DNA of 64,000 nt from Comamonas testosteroni (lineage in GTDB: Bacteria; Pseudomonadota; Gammaproteobacteria; Burkholderiales; Burkholderiaceae_C). Below are positions 35,807 through 45,838 of the stretch, one piece after another. The first letter of the stretch is position 1; each line of letters begins with the position of its first letter. A model generated the notes under the pieces. That model had not been told where the DNA came from, made no database searches, and worked only from the letters and a program-made list of their open reading frames with translations. The stretch lies in contig CP044131.1 of the NCBI GenBank assembly GCA_008727115.1, positions 558,001 to 622,000 of the forward strand. The letters run 5' to 3'. The position numbers and the translations under genes were made by a program.

Positions 35807-37000
35807 ATGACAGCTTTGTTTGTGAAAAAGACATTGGCTTTGGCTGTACTGGGCTCTTTGGGTAGCATGGCTTATGCACAAAGTAGCGTACAGCTTTATG
35901 GGATTGTGGATGCGGCTGTGCGTCACACAACAAATGAAGGCAAAGATAAAAGCGGAAAAACTCAGATGATTGGCGGAGGTATGTCCCAGAGTCGCTGGGG
36001 TATTAACGTCACGGAGGATTTGGGTGGCGGGTTGGCTGCAATCGCTAACTTGGAAAATAGATTTACAACAGATAATGGCGAGCAAGCGGCAGGGCAGCCA
36101 TATTTTGCTCAGTCATGGGTTGGTTTGCGGAGTAAAAGCTTTGGTCAGCTGACCATGGGTCGCCAATACAACATGTTGTTTGACTTGGTGACTTCAACTT
36201 ATTCCTCTTTTCCATACTCTCCTTATATGGAGGCTTATAAGCCTGAAATTGGCATGTCCATGGGGGCGCGTGCCAATAATATGCTGAAGTATGTGGCGGA
36301 GTTCGGCCCTGTCAGAGGTGCGTTGCAGTACTCATTTGATGAGGGAAATACTTTTGATAAATTGGGTGCCGGCATCAATACCGGAGCTATTCGTACAGCC
36401 GGAGGCTATTTGCGCTATTCGGATAACGGGGTCTCTGCCGGTCTTGGATATCTGACTGCCAAATTGCCTGCAGGTACGAAGATGGATGCTTTGACAGTGG
36501 GTGGCTCATACCGTTCGGGGCCGCTTTATCTGAACCTGGGTTATGGCTATAACAAGCGTAAGAATAACTTCCCTGCTGCTACAGCTGGTGGTCTTACAGA
36601 TGCGGGATTGGTTAATGCATATTGGGCTACAGGTGCCAATGGCGGCTTCTCTCCCGGTGTGTTTGATATGACCAATATTCCTGCGACGGCTATGGGGTTG
36701 GCAGATCAGGCTAACAAGAGGCAGATGTTTAAGGTCGGATTTGGCTATCAAATTACGCCGCAGGTTAATGCTGGGCTTCATTACTATCATGCGAAACAGT
36801 CCGGATCTGCAAGTGGTACATACAATGGAAAAGCCAATTTCTTTGTTGCTGCAGTTGACTATGCATTCTCTAAAAGAACGGATGCTTATTTCGCTGTCGA
36901 TTACACAAAAACCAGTGGTGGTTCTGGCGTAGTAGTGGATGGCTCTAACTTGGCTACAAAGCGCACAGGTATTACTGCTGGCCTGCGCCATCGCTTCTAA
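35807..37000 (+). CDS. Second porin (Porin_4 type), AT-rich coding sequence
   Basis: 397 residues. Signal peptide ...LAVLGSLGSMAYAQ|SSVQLYG, then VQLYGIVDAAVRHT, SRWGINVTEDLGGGLAAIANLENRF and a C-terminal TAGLRHRF. It is a paralogue of the preceding porin but uses many AT-ending codons (TTG, GGT, AAT, GAT, TAT), unlike the GC-rich surroundings. That suggests separate acquisition or lower expression. It has its own ribosome site (GAGAGAGGC) and terminator. Confidence 0.93.
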   Translation: MTALFVKKTLALAVLGSLGSMAYAQSSVQLYGIVDAAVRHTTNEGKDKSGKTQMIGGGMSQSRWGINVTEDLGGGLAAIANLENRFTTDNGEQAAGQPYFAQSWVGLRSKSFGQLTMGRQYNMLFDLVTSTYSSFPYSPYMEAYKPEIGMSMGARANNMLKYVAEFGPVRGALQYSFDEGNTFDKLGAGINTGAIRTAGGYLRYSDNGVSAGLGYLTAKLPAGTKMDALTVGGSYRSGPLYLNLGYGYNKRKNNFPAATAGGLTDAGLVNAYWATGANGGFSPGVFDMTNIPATAMGLADQANKRQMFKVGFGYQITPQVNAGLHYYHAKQSGSASGTYNGKANFFVAAVDYAFSKRTDAYFAVDYTKTSGGSGVVVDGSNLATKRTGITAGLRHRF

Positions 37001-37060
37001 AGCTGACGTGATCTAAAAATTTCCGGTTACTTATGAGGTCTGGGAGTTATTAAATAAAAC

Positions 37061-37086
37061 AAAAAGGCCGCAAATGCGGCCTTTTT
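37061..37086 (+). terminator. Terminator between porin 2 and groEL
   Basis: AAAAAGGCCGC-AAAT-GCGGCCTTTTTG. It is symmetric with A-run and T-run, so it can serve porin 2 and, from the other side, groEL. Confidence 0.93.
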
Positions 37087-37136
37087 GTTTGGAGCAGAAC
37101 CGGGTGTTTTGAAGCACCCGGTCAGCAGTTTGGCAA

Positions 37137-38789
<1,653 letters not shown>

Positions 38790-38812
38790 CTAAAGAATTG
38801 GTTCAAATTGCC

Positions 38813-38856
38813 TGCTAGCCCTTATCTGGTAAGTGCTGGCAGCTATGAAATTCAGT
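38813..38856. repeat. Dispersed repeat between groES and groEL
   Basis: CTGCTAGCCCTTATCTGG-TAAGTGCTGGCAGCTATGAAATTC: a copy of the family at 7804, inside the groESL operon. It could form a processing or stabilising hairpin in the mRNA. Confidence 0.5.
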
Positions 38857-38885
38857 GTTTGAATGAAGTAAATCGCTTGAGCGAA

Positions 38886-39176
38886 TTACTTCTCGACGAC
38901 TGCGAACAGGTCGTCTTCCTTCATGACCAGTAGTTCGTCGCCGTTGATCTTCACGGCTTGGCCAGAGTACTTGCCAAACAGAACGCGGTCACCGACCTTC
39001 ACGTTCAGAGCGATTTGCTCGCCCTTGTCATTGCGCTTGCCGGGACCCACAGCCAGCACCTCGCCCTGGTCAGGCTTCTCGGTGGCAGCATCAGGGAGCA
39101 CGATGCCCGAGGCTGTCTTGGTTTCGTTTTCGAGGCGCTTGACGATCACGCGATCGTGCAGGGGACGCAGGTTCAT
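38886..39176 (-). CDS. groES: 10-kDa co-chaperonin GroES
   Basis: 96 residues from [21 protein letters not shown] (ATG 39176). It has the mobile loop [21 protein letters not shown] and C-terminal [31 protein letters not shown]. It caps the GroEL ring. The frame is open upstream through the promoter region, but this start is the family start. Confidence 0.98.
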   Translation of the reverse strand: MNLRPLHDRVIVKRLENETKTASGIVLPDAATEKPDQGEVLAVGPGKRNDKGEQIALNVKVGDRVLFGKYSGQAVKINGDELLVMKEDDLFAVVEK

Positions 39177-39261
39177 ACCAACTCCTAAATACATCAACAA
39201 AGTTGAAACAAGACTTGCCAGCCATCCTGGCCGACATTCGGAATAGCTGAGGGTCAGGCTG

Positions 39262-39288
39262 TTAGCACTCAACCCCCTTGAGTGCTAA
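39262..39288. promoter_or_regulatory. CIRCE operator of groESL (HrcA target)
   Basis: TTAGCACTC-N9-GAGTGCTAA, a perfect match to the CIRCE consensus, 86 bp upstream of the groES start and overlapping the -10 box. HrcA represses heat-shock operons through this element (known). Confidence 0.95.
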
Positions 39289-39315
39289 TAATAAGGCAAT
39301 TTGTCGGAGTTTCAA
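39288..39315 (-). promoter_or_regulatory. groESL promoter
   Basis: On the minus strand, TTGAAA (39315-39310), a 16-bp spacer and TATTAT (39293-39288) form a sigma70-type promoter. The -35 context CTTGAAAC also fits the sigma32 -35. The CIRCE operator lies at its start site. The transposon ends 38 bp upstream of the -35 box, so the promoter is intact. Confidence 0.75.
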
Positions 39316-39348
39316 GAGCAGTACCTGGATCACTGCAAGAGGCTATGG

Positions 39349-39353
39349 CTAAT
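39349..39353. repeat. Target-site duplication, left copy (CTAAT)
   Basis: CTAAT directly precedes the element's left end (TGCGGAACG) and is repeated at 59002-59006 directly after the right end (CGTTCCGCA). A 5-bp duplication is what Tn7-type transposition makes. Confidence 0.93.
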
Positions 39354-39399
39354 TGCGGAACGTCACTGTACTTTCGTTGGTACGTCACTCTACTTTCGT
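39354..39399. repeat. Left transposon end with two transposase-type sites
   Basis: The terminus TGCGGAACG is followed by CGTCACTGTACTTTCGT (39361-39377) and CGTCACTCTACTTTCGT (39383-39399), spaced 22 bp start to start. No third clear copy was found inward. Confidence 0.85.
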
Positions 39400-39717
39400 T
39401 TTTTCCGGGCGCGAGGGGAGGAGTGCAAGCCGGTCAGGGCAGCCAAGACAGCCTAAGAAGAAAGGTTTTTGAGGCGCTAATGCATCCGAGGCCACTTGAG
39501 GGGTGTCCAGCATTGAAGAGGGTTAGCAGAACTAAATGTGAGCCAGAGCAGTACAACTGCAAGCAGACCAATCGGATCGACATGCAGGGAATTGCTAGGT
39601 CGCCTTTGCAGCGGTTGCCGTCGTTCGGCCGCCCCGGCCGAGCCCACGCTTTCGGTCATCTCCAGTCACTGCCTTGCTCGGACCTGGCCGGATGAATGGC
39701 CTGTCGGAGAACCACCG
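39400..39717. other. 318-bp gene-free segment between the left end and the cargo operon
   Basis: No gene is supported; short frames have no start context. It lies downstream of the STAND gene, which ends at 39718, so it should contain its transcription stop; none is obvious. Confidence 0.4.
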
Positions 39718-41955
39718 CTATCCACTGACGGGTCCGGTGGCCATAAGCGAGAACATTGACTTGATCTCGGCGTCCGAGATTTCGCCAGCCGTGGCCTGCA
39801 GTCCGGCCTGCTGATAAGGATCGGCGTCTTCTTCACCCTCCCGCTCTTCAAGAACCTCGCGGCGACTGTGAATGTCTTGCATCAGTGCCGCGTCAATACA
39901 GACGCCATACGTCTCTGCTGCGGAAACAAGATCGTCGCGAAATGTGTCGAGTTCTTGACTAGAGGACACGTCGGAAAGCTTGTCCTCGATTCCCAAAATG
40001 AACCCCCGTAGCGCGTCGCTTGCAGCACTGCGGACCAAGCCATGTTCCGTCAGCGACTCAAGTGCGTCAGCAATGCTTGTGATGTCGTCGATCGCCAAGT
40101 CTTCGCCAGCATTGGCAAGCATGTTTGCCGCAGCATTGGTCAGACTTTCGCACGCCGGATTAAGAAGGTCGTCCGTCCGAAACTGAAGTCGCTTCAACTG
40201 CCGCAGGGAGAATAGGCAATCGTAATGATCTCTGGGTTCGATCCCTTGCGATATCAAATCGCTTACTGCCTTGTCGAGCAGCGCCTTGATATGCAGACCC
40301 GGCAAGTGCTCGATCATCTCAAGGATGTACCGCAGCGATTCGATCGCAGTCGTATTCCTGTGGCCTTGAATGCGATCCATGGCGGCTATCCATAGATCAT
40401 GGTCGTCGACCTGGCTGCGACAAAGCGTGATGTTTGTCCTGAAGAAATTCCAAGCGCTTCGGAACTCGTAGAGTGTCGAAACGGATCGAACGACAACCGG
40501 TAGTAAATGGTCGTCGATGAAGACCTTGCTCAAAAAATCGCGAATGCCAGGGTTTGCGAACGATATTTCTTGGACCCCTACCTTCACAAAAGATCCGCTC
40601 AGTTCCTTCAACCCTGTACGGAACCGCGCAACTGCATCTGCCGGCGCTATCTGTTGGCCTGCAGTGGCGGCGATTCGCTTGAACAGTTGCAAGCAGAGAT
40701 CCATTCCTACGTAGAGGCCGGTAAAGAAGATGGCCCACAACAGACATCTTGCATCAGCGCTCAAATGCGATCGATACGGCCGTTCCCAGAGCTCCGAAGG
40801 GTTGTCTAAAACACGCAGGACAGTTGCCTGGATGGATTCATCGCCCACCGAGTAGTAGTCCGCGGAAGTCAGCAACTCGATCAAGCGGGGGCTGAAGTTG
40901 CGATGGTCGATCATCTTGAGGAAGAAGTCGCCGTCAAGGAGCTTGGCCTTTTCCTCATCGACCAGATCCGAGAAGTAAATGTGGTTGAAGACGACCTTGG
41001 CCTTGATGATCCGCGTATAGACCCCGACATTCAGGACCATTTCACTTGCCGCCACTTGTGGCGACGAGAGCTTGTCCGATTGGATCTGCGCCTGATTGAG
41101 CAGGTACCGCCTCGTCGTCAGAATGAATCGAAGATCCTTGTTGTTTCGAAGTCGATCCAAGAAAACCGGCAGACGCTGATCCACCTTGCCCAGCAGTTCG
41201 TTGGTCAGGCTGATCTGCCCCAGGAAATCGTCGAGGAAGATGAGCCGCTTCTCGCCGGCTGTGCTGACGGCCATCGCCTCCTGCAGGTCGTCCACGACAA
41301 AGACCTTCCAGTTCTGCTCCATGTGGAGCCAGAGCAGCATTCGGCCAAGGGTGGTCTTTCCGACACCCGGCTCGCCCGCAATGATCAGCGCGCCGCGGTC
41401 CTCCAGGATCGTCTCCGCCTCAGCCACACTGGCGTTGTGCACGAACTTGGGAACAAGTTGCCTGATACGGTCCAACTCGGCATCGGTCCGGTTGTAGACC
41501 GCGCTATGCAAGATTCGCTCAAGGACTTCCGTGCTGGTCAACCAAAGCTTGAAGTGCTGACGCAGCACATGTGGATGGAGGCCAAGAAAGTTGTTCAGAT
41601 CCTCGCGGCCTATGATGCCTCCAGCACTGACCGGCGTGGACGGCATCGCTTGAATGATTTTGCGCTTCAGTTCCGGGGTAAGGGATAAGGACGTGACCAG
41701 GATGTACCGGCACGGGGCCAGCTTCAGGACTTTGCTGTCCTCCTTCATCGCTGCCCGAAGAAGGCTTCTTGGCCCTCCCTCCACATGATGCTTGGCTTGC
41801 ACTACGACATTCTGGTCCGCCATGGCGAAGCGGAAGTCGATCCCACCATCCTTGCCGGGGCCAAAGCTCTCCATCGTGATGCCCAACTCTGCTTGTAGTA
41901 GGTCACGAATGAGTAGTTCGAAATCGATCGGCGACAGAGTGCGAAAGTCGTACAT
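39718..41955 (-). CDS. Mrr-like nuclease fused to a STAND-type NTPase (nSTAND3-like)
   Basis: 745 residues. The N-terminus has an Mrr-like PD-(D/E)xK nuclease fold: DFELLIRDLL (Glu 13), GKDGGIDFRF (Asp 40) and VVVQAKHH (QAK 53-55). A P-loop NTPase follows: Walker A AGEPGVGKTTLGR (about 194-202) and Walker B RLIFLDDF (238-243), then ILTTRRYLL as a sensor-like motif. This layout matches proteins called nSTAND3 NTPases, often with nuclease effectors. The C-terminal 400 residues are helical, probably the sensor. It starts 4 bp after the AAA_13 gene, so the two are one operon. Inference: senses an invader and cuts DNA. Confidence 0.85.
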   Translation of the reverse strand: MYDFRTLSPIDFELLIRDLLQAELGITMESFGPGKDGGIDFRFAMADQNVVVQAKHHVEGGPRSLLRAAMKEDSKVLKLAPCRYILVTSLSLTPELKRKIIQAMPSTPVSAGGIIGREDLNNFLGLHPHVLRQHFKLWLTSTEVLERILHSAVYNRTDAELDRIRQLVPKFVHNASVAEAETILEDRGALIIAGEPGVGKTTLGRMLLWLHMEQNWKVFVVDDLQEAMAVSTAGEKRLIFLDDFLGQISLTNELLGKVDQRLPVFLDRLRNNKDLRFILTTRRYLLNQAQIQSDKLSSPQVAASEMVLNVGVYTRIIKAKVVFNHIYFSDLVDEEKAKLLDGDFFLKMIDHRNFSPRLIELLTSADYYSVGDESIQATVLRVLDNPSELWERPYRSHLSADARCLLWAIFFTGLYVGMDLCLQLFKRIAATAGQQIAPADAVARFRTGLKELSGSFVKVGVQEISFANPGIRDFLSKVFIDDHLLPVVVRSVSTLYEFRSAWNFFRTNITLCRSQVDDHDLWIAAMDRIQGHRNTTAIESLRYILEMIEHLPGLHIKALLDKAVSDLISQGIEPRDHYDCLFSLRQLKRLQFRTDDLLNPACESLTNAAANMLANAGEDLAIDDITSIADALESLTEHGLVRSAASDALRGFILGIEDKLSDVSSSQELDTFRDDLVSAAETYGVCIDAALMQDIHSRREVLEEREGEEDADPYQQAGLQATAGEISDAEIKSMFSLMATGPVSG

Positions 41956-41959
41956 GCCG

Positions 41960-44224
41960 TCAAGCCTGAGTGGCCACGATCAGGGAGTCCATATGGGGCT
42001 TGTCAGTCTCAGTGATGGCATCTATCAAGTCCTTGACCGCATGCTCGAGGTCGAAGATCAACTCGTTGTTTCCAACGAGCCGGTCCAGGGTGTTGCCGTG
42101 GCTGAAGTAGTGGAAGATTTTGAGGATCCGCTTCGCACGCTCGACCCCGAACAGAATCTCGGCACGCTCGTCGACCTGTTCCGAGTCTTTCGGACCAGGA
42201 AGCCTGGAGTACGTATAGAGCTCGATGAAGCGCCTCATAGCATTCGGCAACAGCATCAGCACTTCGTGGACGGTCTTGTCGGGCGCCTTGTGGAAGCGAT
42301 GAATGACTTCAAACAGGAAGTGATATTCAGACTGATAGCGTGCGAGCGAGGCCGGCATGTCTTCCAGCGTAGAGGACTTCTCGGCAACCCTTCTGATCAG
42401 GTAGAGCCGCGCTCCCTTGTTGCTCGCCACGGGCTTTATCTCTCTGAGCAGGTTGAAGAATTCGAAGTTGTGCGTGGAGATGAACAGTTGCTTGCAGGTG
42501 GTCTGCCAAGGTGCGTTCTTGTCATGCTGCTTGAAGAACAGCGCTCGGATGGCAGCGGTCACCTGAAAGATGTGATTGGCGTCGAGACTTGAGATGGGAT
42601 CGTCGATGTAGACGATGGTCTCCTTGAATTCCGCGGGCTTGATCTCCTGCAGCTTCGTCAGGAAGTATGAGAAGGCAACTGCCGTGCGCTCCCCATCACT
42701 CATATTCTTGGCAACGGCTCCCGTCTTCCGGATCAGTTGAAAGCGGTCCTGGCCTGCCGTATCCTTGACGACCTGGATCTGGACGGCCTCGCTCCCCAGC
42801 ATGGACACCAAGCGTTCGTTGATTTTTTCCCGGCCTTGTTGTGCCTGACTGATCTGAGCCTGAAGATGACTAATCTCCGGCCGCAGCCTTGCGACATAAG
42901 CCCTCAGACGGTCGGACCGACTGGCGAGTCGCGTCTTTTGTTGTTCCAGGCCTGCGGTAGCCTGGTCGTCCTCGAATTGCTGGACGTAGTGGTATCGGGC
43001 CTTCCTCAAGGCATCGGCTTTAGCCTTAGTGAAGTTCGAGGCCAACTCGTTGTTCTGCTTGATGATAAGGTTGACCGCTGCAACTGCGTCCTTGATCCCT
43101 TTTTCCAGGCCCGCAGTCAATGGCGCGGGCGTCATGGCCTTGCGAGAGTCTTCAGCCTTGCGTTGCACTTCGTCTACGAGTTTTCTTACAGCCTGGTTGA
43201 ATGCGTCAATGGCTGCGGGAAGCCCTTCAATGGCGGCGGTGTAGGCTTCGCGAAACTGTGCATTGAGTTCGATGGCCTTGGGCCAGCGCAGGTTGAAAAC
43301 TGCCTCCTTCACACGCGCAACCAAACCATCGACCCCCTTCTTGTGGTCCGCCAGATCCTTTGAAAAGTGTGCGCGAAAGGCTTCGAGGCGGTCCTGGGAC
43401 AAGTCGTTTCCGCAGAACTCACACGTTCCTGCACCTGGGTGCAAGGCTAGGCCGCCTTGCACCCAGCGTTCAACAGCAGGATTCTCCTCAAGGTGTTTGA
43501 TAGTGTTAGAGAAGCTTGGCGTTGCGGCCATAACCGTGACGGCCTCCTTGTGGAGATCCTCGATCGACGGAGCAGCGCGCAGTTCCTCGACCGTGCTCGG
43601 CCTCTTGGAGTCAGGTGTCAGCGCGAGTTCGATGGCATCAGCGAGTTCCTTCTCCGTCATGAGCTGGGAATCAAGAACCCCGACTGCGACAAGATCCTGT
43701 CCAAGATGTGCGGCCGTATAGGGATCAACCTTCAAGTGTTGGCGGATGAACTTAGCAGTGTCGGTCTTGGCCTGCGCGATCCGCCTCTTCAGTTCTTCGA
43801 ACTTGCCGTCCAGTTTGCGTTGGACCTCGTCCGAGCGCTTGATCCGCTTACTAAGCTCATCGATTTTCCGTTGCGCATTCTCTGACTCCTTGCCTAGCAG
43901 CAGGATAGGGTTGAAGCTCCCGCCATCGAAGTGCAGATTGGCGCGGATGAAATCGGAATTGAAGACCCGGACCGACAGACTGCACCGACTGAAATTTTTC
44001 TCGGTGATCGGATCATCGGCAGTTGCAAGTGTGAATTCGCAGCCGGACAAATCAGGATTGGCCGATTTGGTCTCAAGCTGAGCGAATAGGCGGGAGAGGG
44101 TGGTCTTCCCAGAGTAGTTCCAGCCATAGATGAGATTCTTGATCCCGAAGTCTTGCGTGCCTGTAGGTTTGTTGTAGCTTTGATAGACGCCAAGCCCCTT
44201 GATTTTCTCGATGCTCTTCAGCAT
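41960..44224 (-). CDS. AAA_13 ATPase with CxxC, RloC/PrrC-like anticodon-nuclease candidate
   Basis: 754 residues, ribosome site AGGGAGG upstream. Walker A GWNYSGKTTLSR (34-45), helical regions, a CEFCGND CxxC (268-271) recalling a zinc hook, ABC-type signature MSDGERTAVAF (508-518), Walker B TIVYIDDPISSLD, and ISTHNFEFF (H-loop, His 585). The C-terminus has RRFIE (Arg 664, Glu 668) and FHYFSH (His 705/709), like the R-x3-E...H triad of PrrC/RloC tRNA anticodon nucleases, though the His lies 41-45 residues from the Arg versus 36 in PrrC. Whether it is a nuclease is unproven. First gene of the two-gene operon. Confidence 0.85.
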   Translation of the reverse strand: MLKSIEKIKGLGVYQSYNKPTGTQDFGIKNLIYGWNYSGKTTLSRLFAQLETKSANPDLSGCEFTLATADDPITEKNFSRCSLSVRVFNSDFIRANLHFDGGSFNPILLLGKESENAQRKIDELSKRIKRSDEVQRKLDGKFEELKRRIAQAKTDTAKFIRQHLKVDPYTAAHLGQDLVAVGVLDSQLMTEKELADAIELALTPDSKRPSTVEELRAAPSIEDLHKEAVTVMAATPSFSNTIKHLEENPAVERWVQGGLALHPGAGTCEFCGNDLSQDRLEAFRAHFSKDLADHKKGVDGLVARVKEAVFNLRWPKAIELNAQFREAYTAAIEGLPAAIDAFNQAVRKLVDEVQRKAEDSRKAMTPAPLTAGLEKGIKDAVAAVNLIIKQNNELASNFTKAKADALRKARYHYVQQFEDDQATAGLEQQKTRLASRSDRLRAYVARLRPEISHLQAQISQAQQGREKINERLVSMLGSEAVQIQVVKDTAGQDRFQLIRKTGAVAKNMSDGERTAVAFSYFLTKLQEIKPAEFKETIVYIDDPISSLDANHIFQVTAAIRALFFKQHDKNAPWQTTCKQLFISTHNFEFFNLLREIKPVASNKGARLYLIRRVAEKSSTLEDMPASLARYQSEYHFLFEVIHRFHKAPDKTVHEVLMLLPNAMRRFIELYTYSRLPGPKDSEQVDERAEILFGVERAKRILKIFHYFSHGNTLDRLVGNNELIFDLEHAVKDLIDAITETDKPHMDSLIVATQA

Positions 44225-44595
44225 GTAGCCTCCCTGATCTTTGACGCAAGCTTATCGTAAGCGTCTGGAGTCCCCACATTGCGGATGTGAAGGTCCGCTT
44301 CGCGAGGTCGCCGACGTTCCTCGTTTGCTGGCGAGCGACGCATACCAGCCTAAAGCTGAACTAGTGCTTTGCTGCGATCGTTGCCGGAAATAGCCCACGG
44401 ACGATTCGCCGCTTACCGTATCAATCTGTTTTTTCACAGACAACCGTCTGCAATGTAAGGAAGTCAGGCGCTCGATCGCAGCCGGTATTTGTGGGCTGTG
44501 TTCAGTACTCATGGGCGCCCAGTACGGAAATATCAAATTGCATTGGTCATCGAGCACTATGGGGCGCTTTGCTTGACACGTCTTGAGAAGACGGG
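44225..44595. other. 371-bp upstream region of the cargo operon, bordered by an IS
   Basis: It should hold the promoter of the AAA_13 gene. A 118-codon frame on the minus strand (44252-44608) runs into the IS and has no family resemblance; it is not accepted as a gene. Confidence 0.4.
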
Positions 44596-45628
44596 GGCGT
44601 TGTTGCACAAATGCCGGTCGCAGCTGAGGTAGGCTCGGGAGATGAGAGAGACGAGCTGGGGTCGGGTTAAGTACCGCACAACGAACTGGAAGGCTTACAA
44701 CGCAGCGTTGAAGGCGCGAGGTGAGCTGACCATTTGGCTCGATAGGGATATGCAGTGGCTAGCTCGGCCCACGGGCAAGCGTGGTCGTTGCCAGAAGTTC
44801 TCAGATGCGGCCATCCAGTTTTGCCTGACCATCAAGTGCTTGTTTGGCCAGCCCTTGCGCCAGACACTGGGCCTGGTTGAGTCGCTATTGGGTATGGCAG
44901 GCCTGCATTGGCCAGTGCCCGACTACAGCACGGTGTGTCGCAGGCAAAAGAGCTTGGATGTGCAGGTGCGCTACCGTGCAAGTGACAAAGGCTTGCACAT
45001 GCTGGCCGACTCCACGGGCATCAAGTTCTTGGGCGAAGGTGAGTGGAAAACCAAAAAGCACGGTGCCGAGAGCCGCCGCCAGTGGCGCAAGGTGCATCTG
45101 GGTATTGATGCCCAGACACTGCAGATTCGGGCCATCGCAGTAACAACCAATGAAGTGGGCGACTCGCCCATGGCAGCAGACCTGCTAGGTCAAATTCCAA
45201 GCAATGAAGAGATAGCTAGCTTTACCGGTGATGGGGCGTACGAAACGCAGGATGTACATAAGGCGTGCTACCTGCGGGGAGCCATTCCAATCATCCCGCC
45301 GCGCAAAGGAGCGAAGCTGCGCAAAGGGCTGGCATTTGCTCACCGCAATGAAGCGGTCAAGGCGTGTAGGCAGTTGGGGCGGGCTATCTGGAAACGCTGG
45401 AGCGGCTACCACCGAAGGTCACTGGTGGAGACCAAGATGAATTGCTTCAAGCGACTCGGCGAGAAGGTCATGGCCAGGACGTTTGAGCGCCAGGTGACCG
45501 AGCTGCACATCCGAGCTTCAATCCTCAATCAATTTACCGCTCTGGGCACGCCCCAGACAGTCGCTGCTGCGTAAATCTATTTGGGATTGGGGATGCCTTG
45601 GCCTATGGCCGATTTATGCAACAAAGCC
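44596..45628. mobile_element. IS5-family insertion sequence (IS903-like), no target duplication
   Basis: Imperfect terminal repeats: left GGCGTTGTTGCACAAATG, right (complement) GGCTTTGTTGCATAAATC, enclosing one transposase gene. The left flank GAAGACGGG and right flank CTCTGGATT do not match over 9, 4 or 3 bp, so the flanks have been rearranged since insertion. Confidence 0.85.
44642..45574 (+). CDS. IS5-family transposase (IS903 group)
   Basis: 310 residues, apparently intact. Motifs are LTIWLDRDMQWL, MLADSTGIKFLGEGEW (first Asp), SFTGDGAYETQ (second Asp) and RSLVETKMNCFKRLGEKVMAR (the Y(2)R(3)E(6)K-type Glu block). Cut-and-paste transposition of its own IS. Confidence 0.92.
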   Translation: MRETSWGRVKYRTTNWKAYNAALKARGELTIWLDRDMQWLARPTGKRGRCQKFSDAAIQFCLTIKCLFGQPLRQTLGLVESLLGMAGLHWPVPDYSTVCRRQKSLDVQVRYRASDKGLHMLADSTGIKFLGEGEWKTKKHGAESRRQWRKVHLGIDAQTLQIRAIAVTTNEVGDSPMAADLLGQIPSNEEIASFTGDGAYETQDVHKACYLRGAIPIIPPRKGAKLRKGLAFAHRNEAVKACRQLGRAIWKRWSGYHRRSLVETKMNCFKRLGEKVMARTFERQVTELHIRASILNQFTALGTPQTVAAA

Positions 45629-45831
45629 CTCTGGATTTCGACGGCTGCCCCTTAGTTTTGGGTCGCCCGCTTAATGAACTGCGCTCCAAAGGCTGGATCG
45701 TTGAGAAGGGGGGCGAATTATTCAAACCGTCCGATTTTCTTGCCATCTATTCAACTCTTTTAAAGCTAGGAACAATAAGCAACAAACTTAGTTGCATCTC
45801 CGATGCTATAGCCCGTACACCAGACAAATGA
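45629..45831 (+). pseudogene. Remnant of an unknown gene truncated by the IS
   Basis: An open frame enters from the IS end and reads GCPLVLGRPLNELRSKGWIV...LGTISNKLSCISDAIARTPDK, then stops. It is 7 bp ahead of the gp16-like gene on the same strand, so it is probably the 3' end of an upstream gene of the same operon. No family recognised. Confidence 0.45.
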
Positions 45832-45838
45832 TGAGTCA

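Noticed and set aside
44252..44608. 118-aa minus-strand frame upstream of the AAA_13 gene
   Set aside because: Begins inside the IS and has no start context or recognisable motif; more likely promoter DNA.
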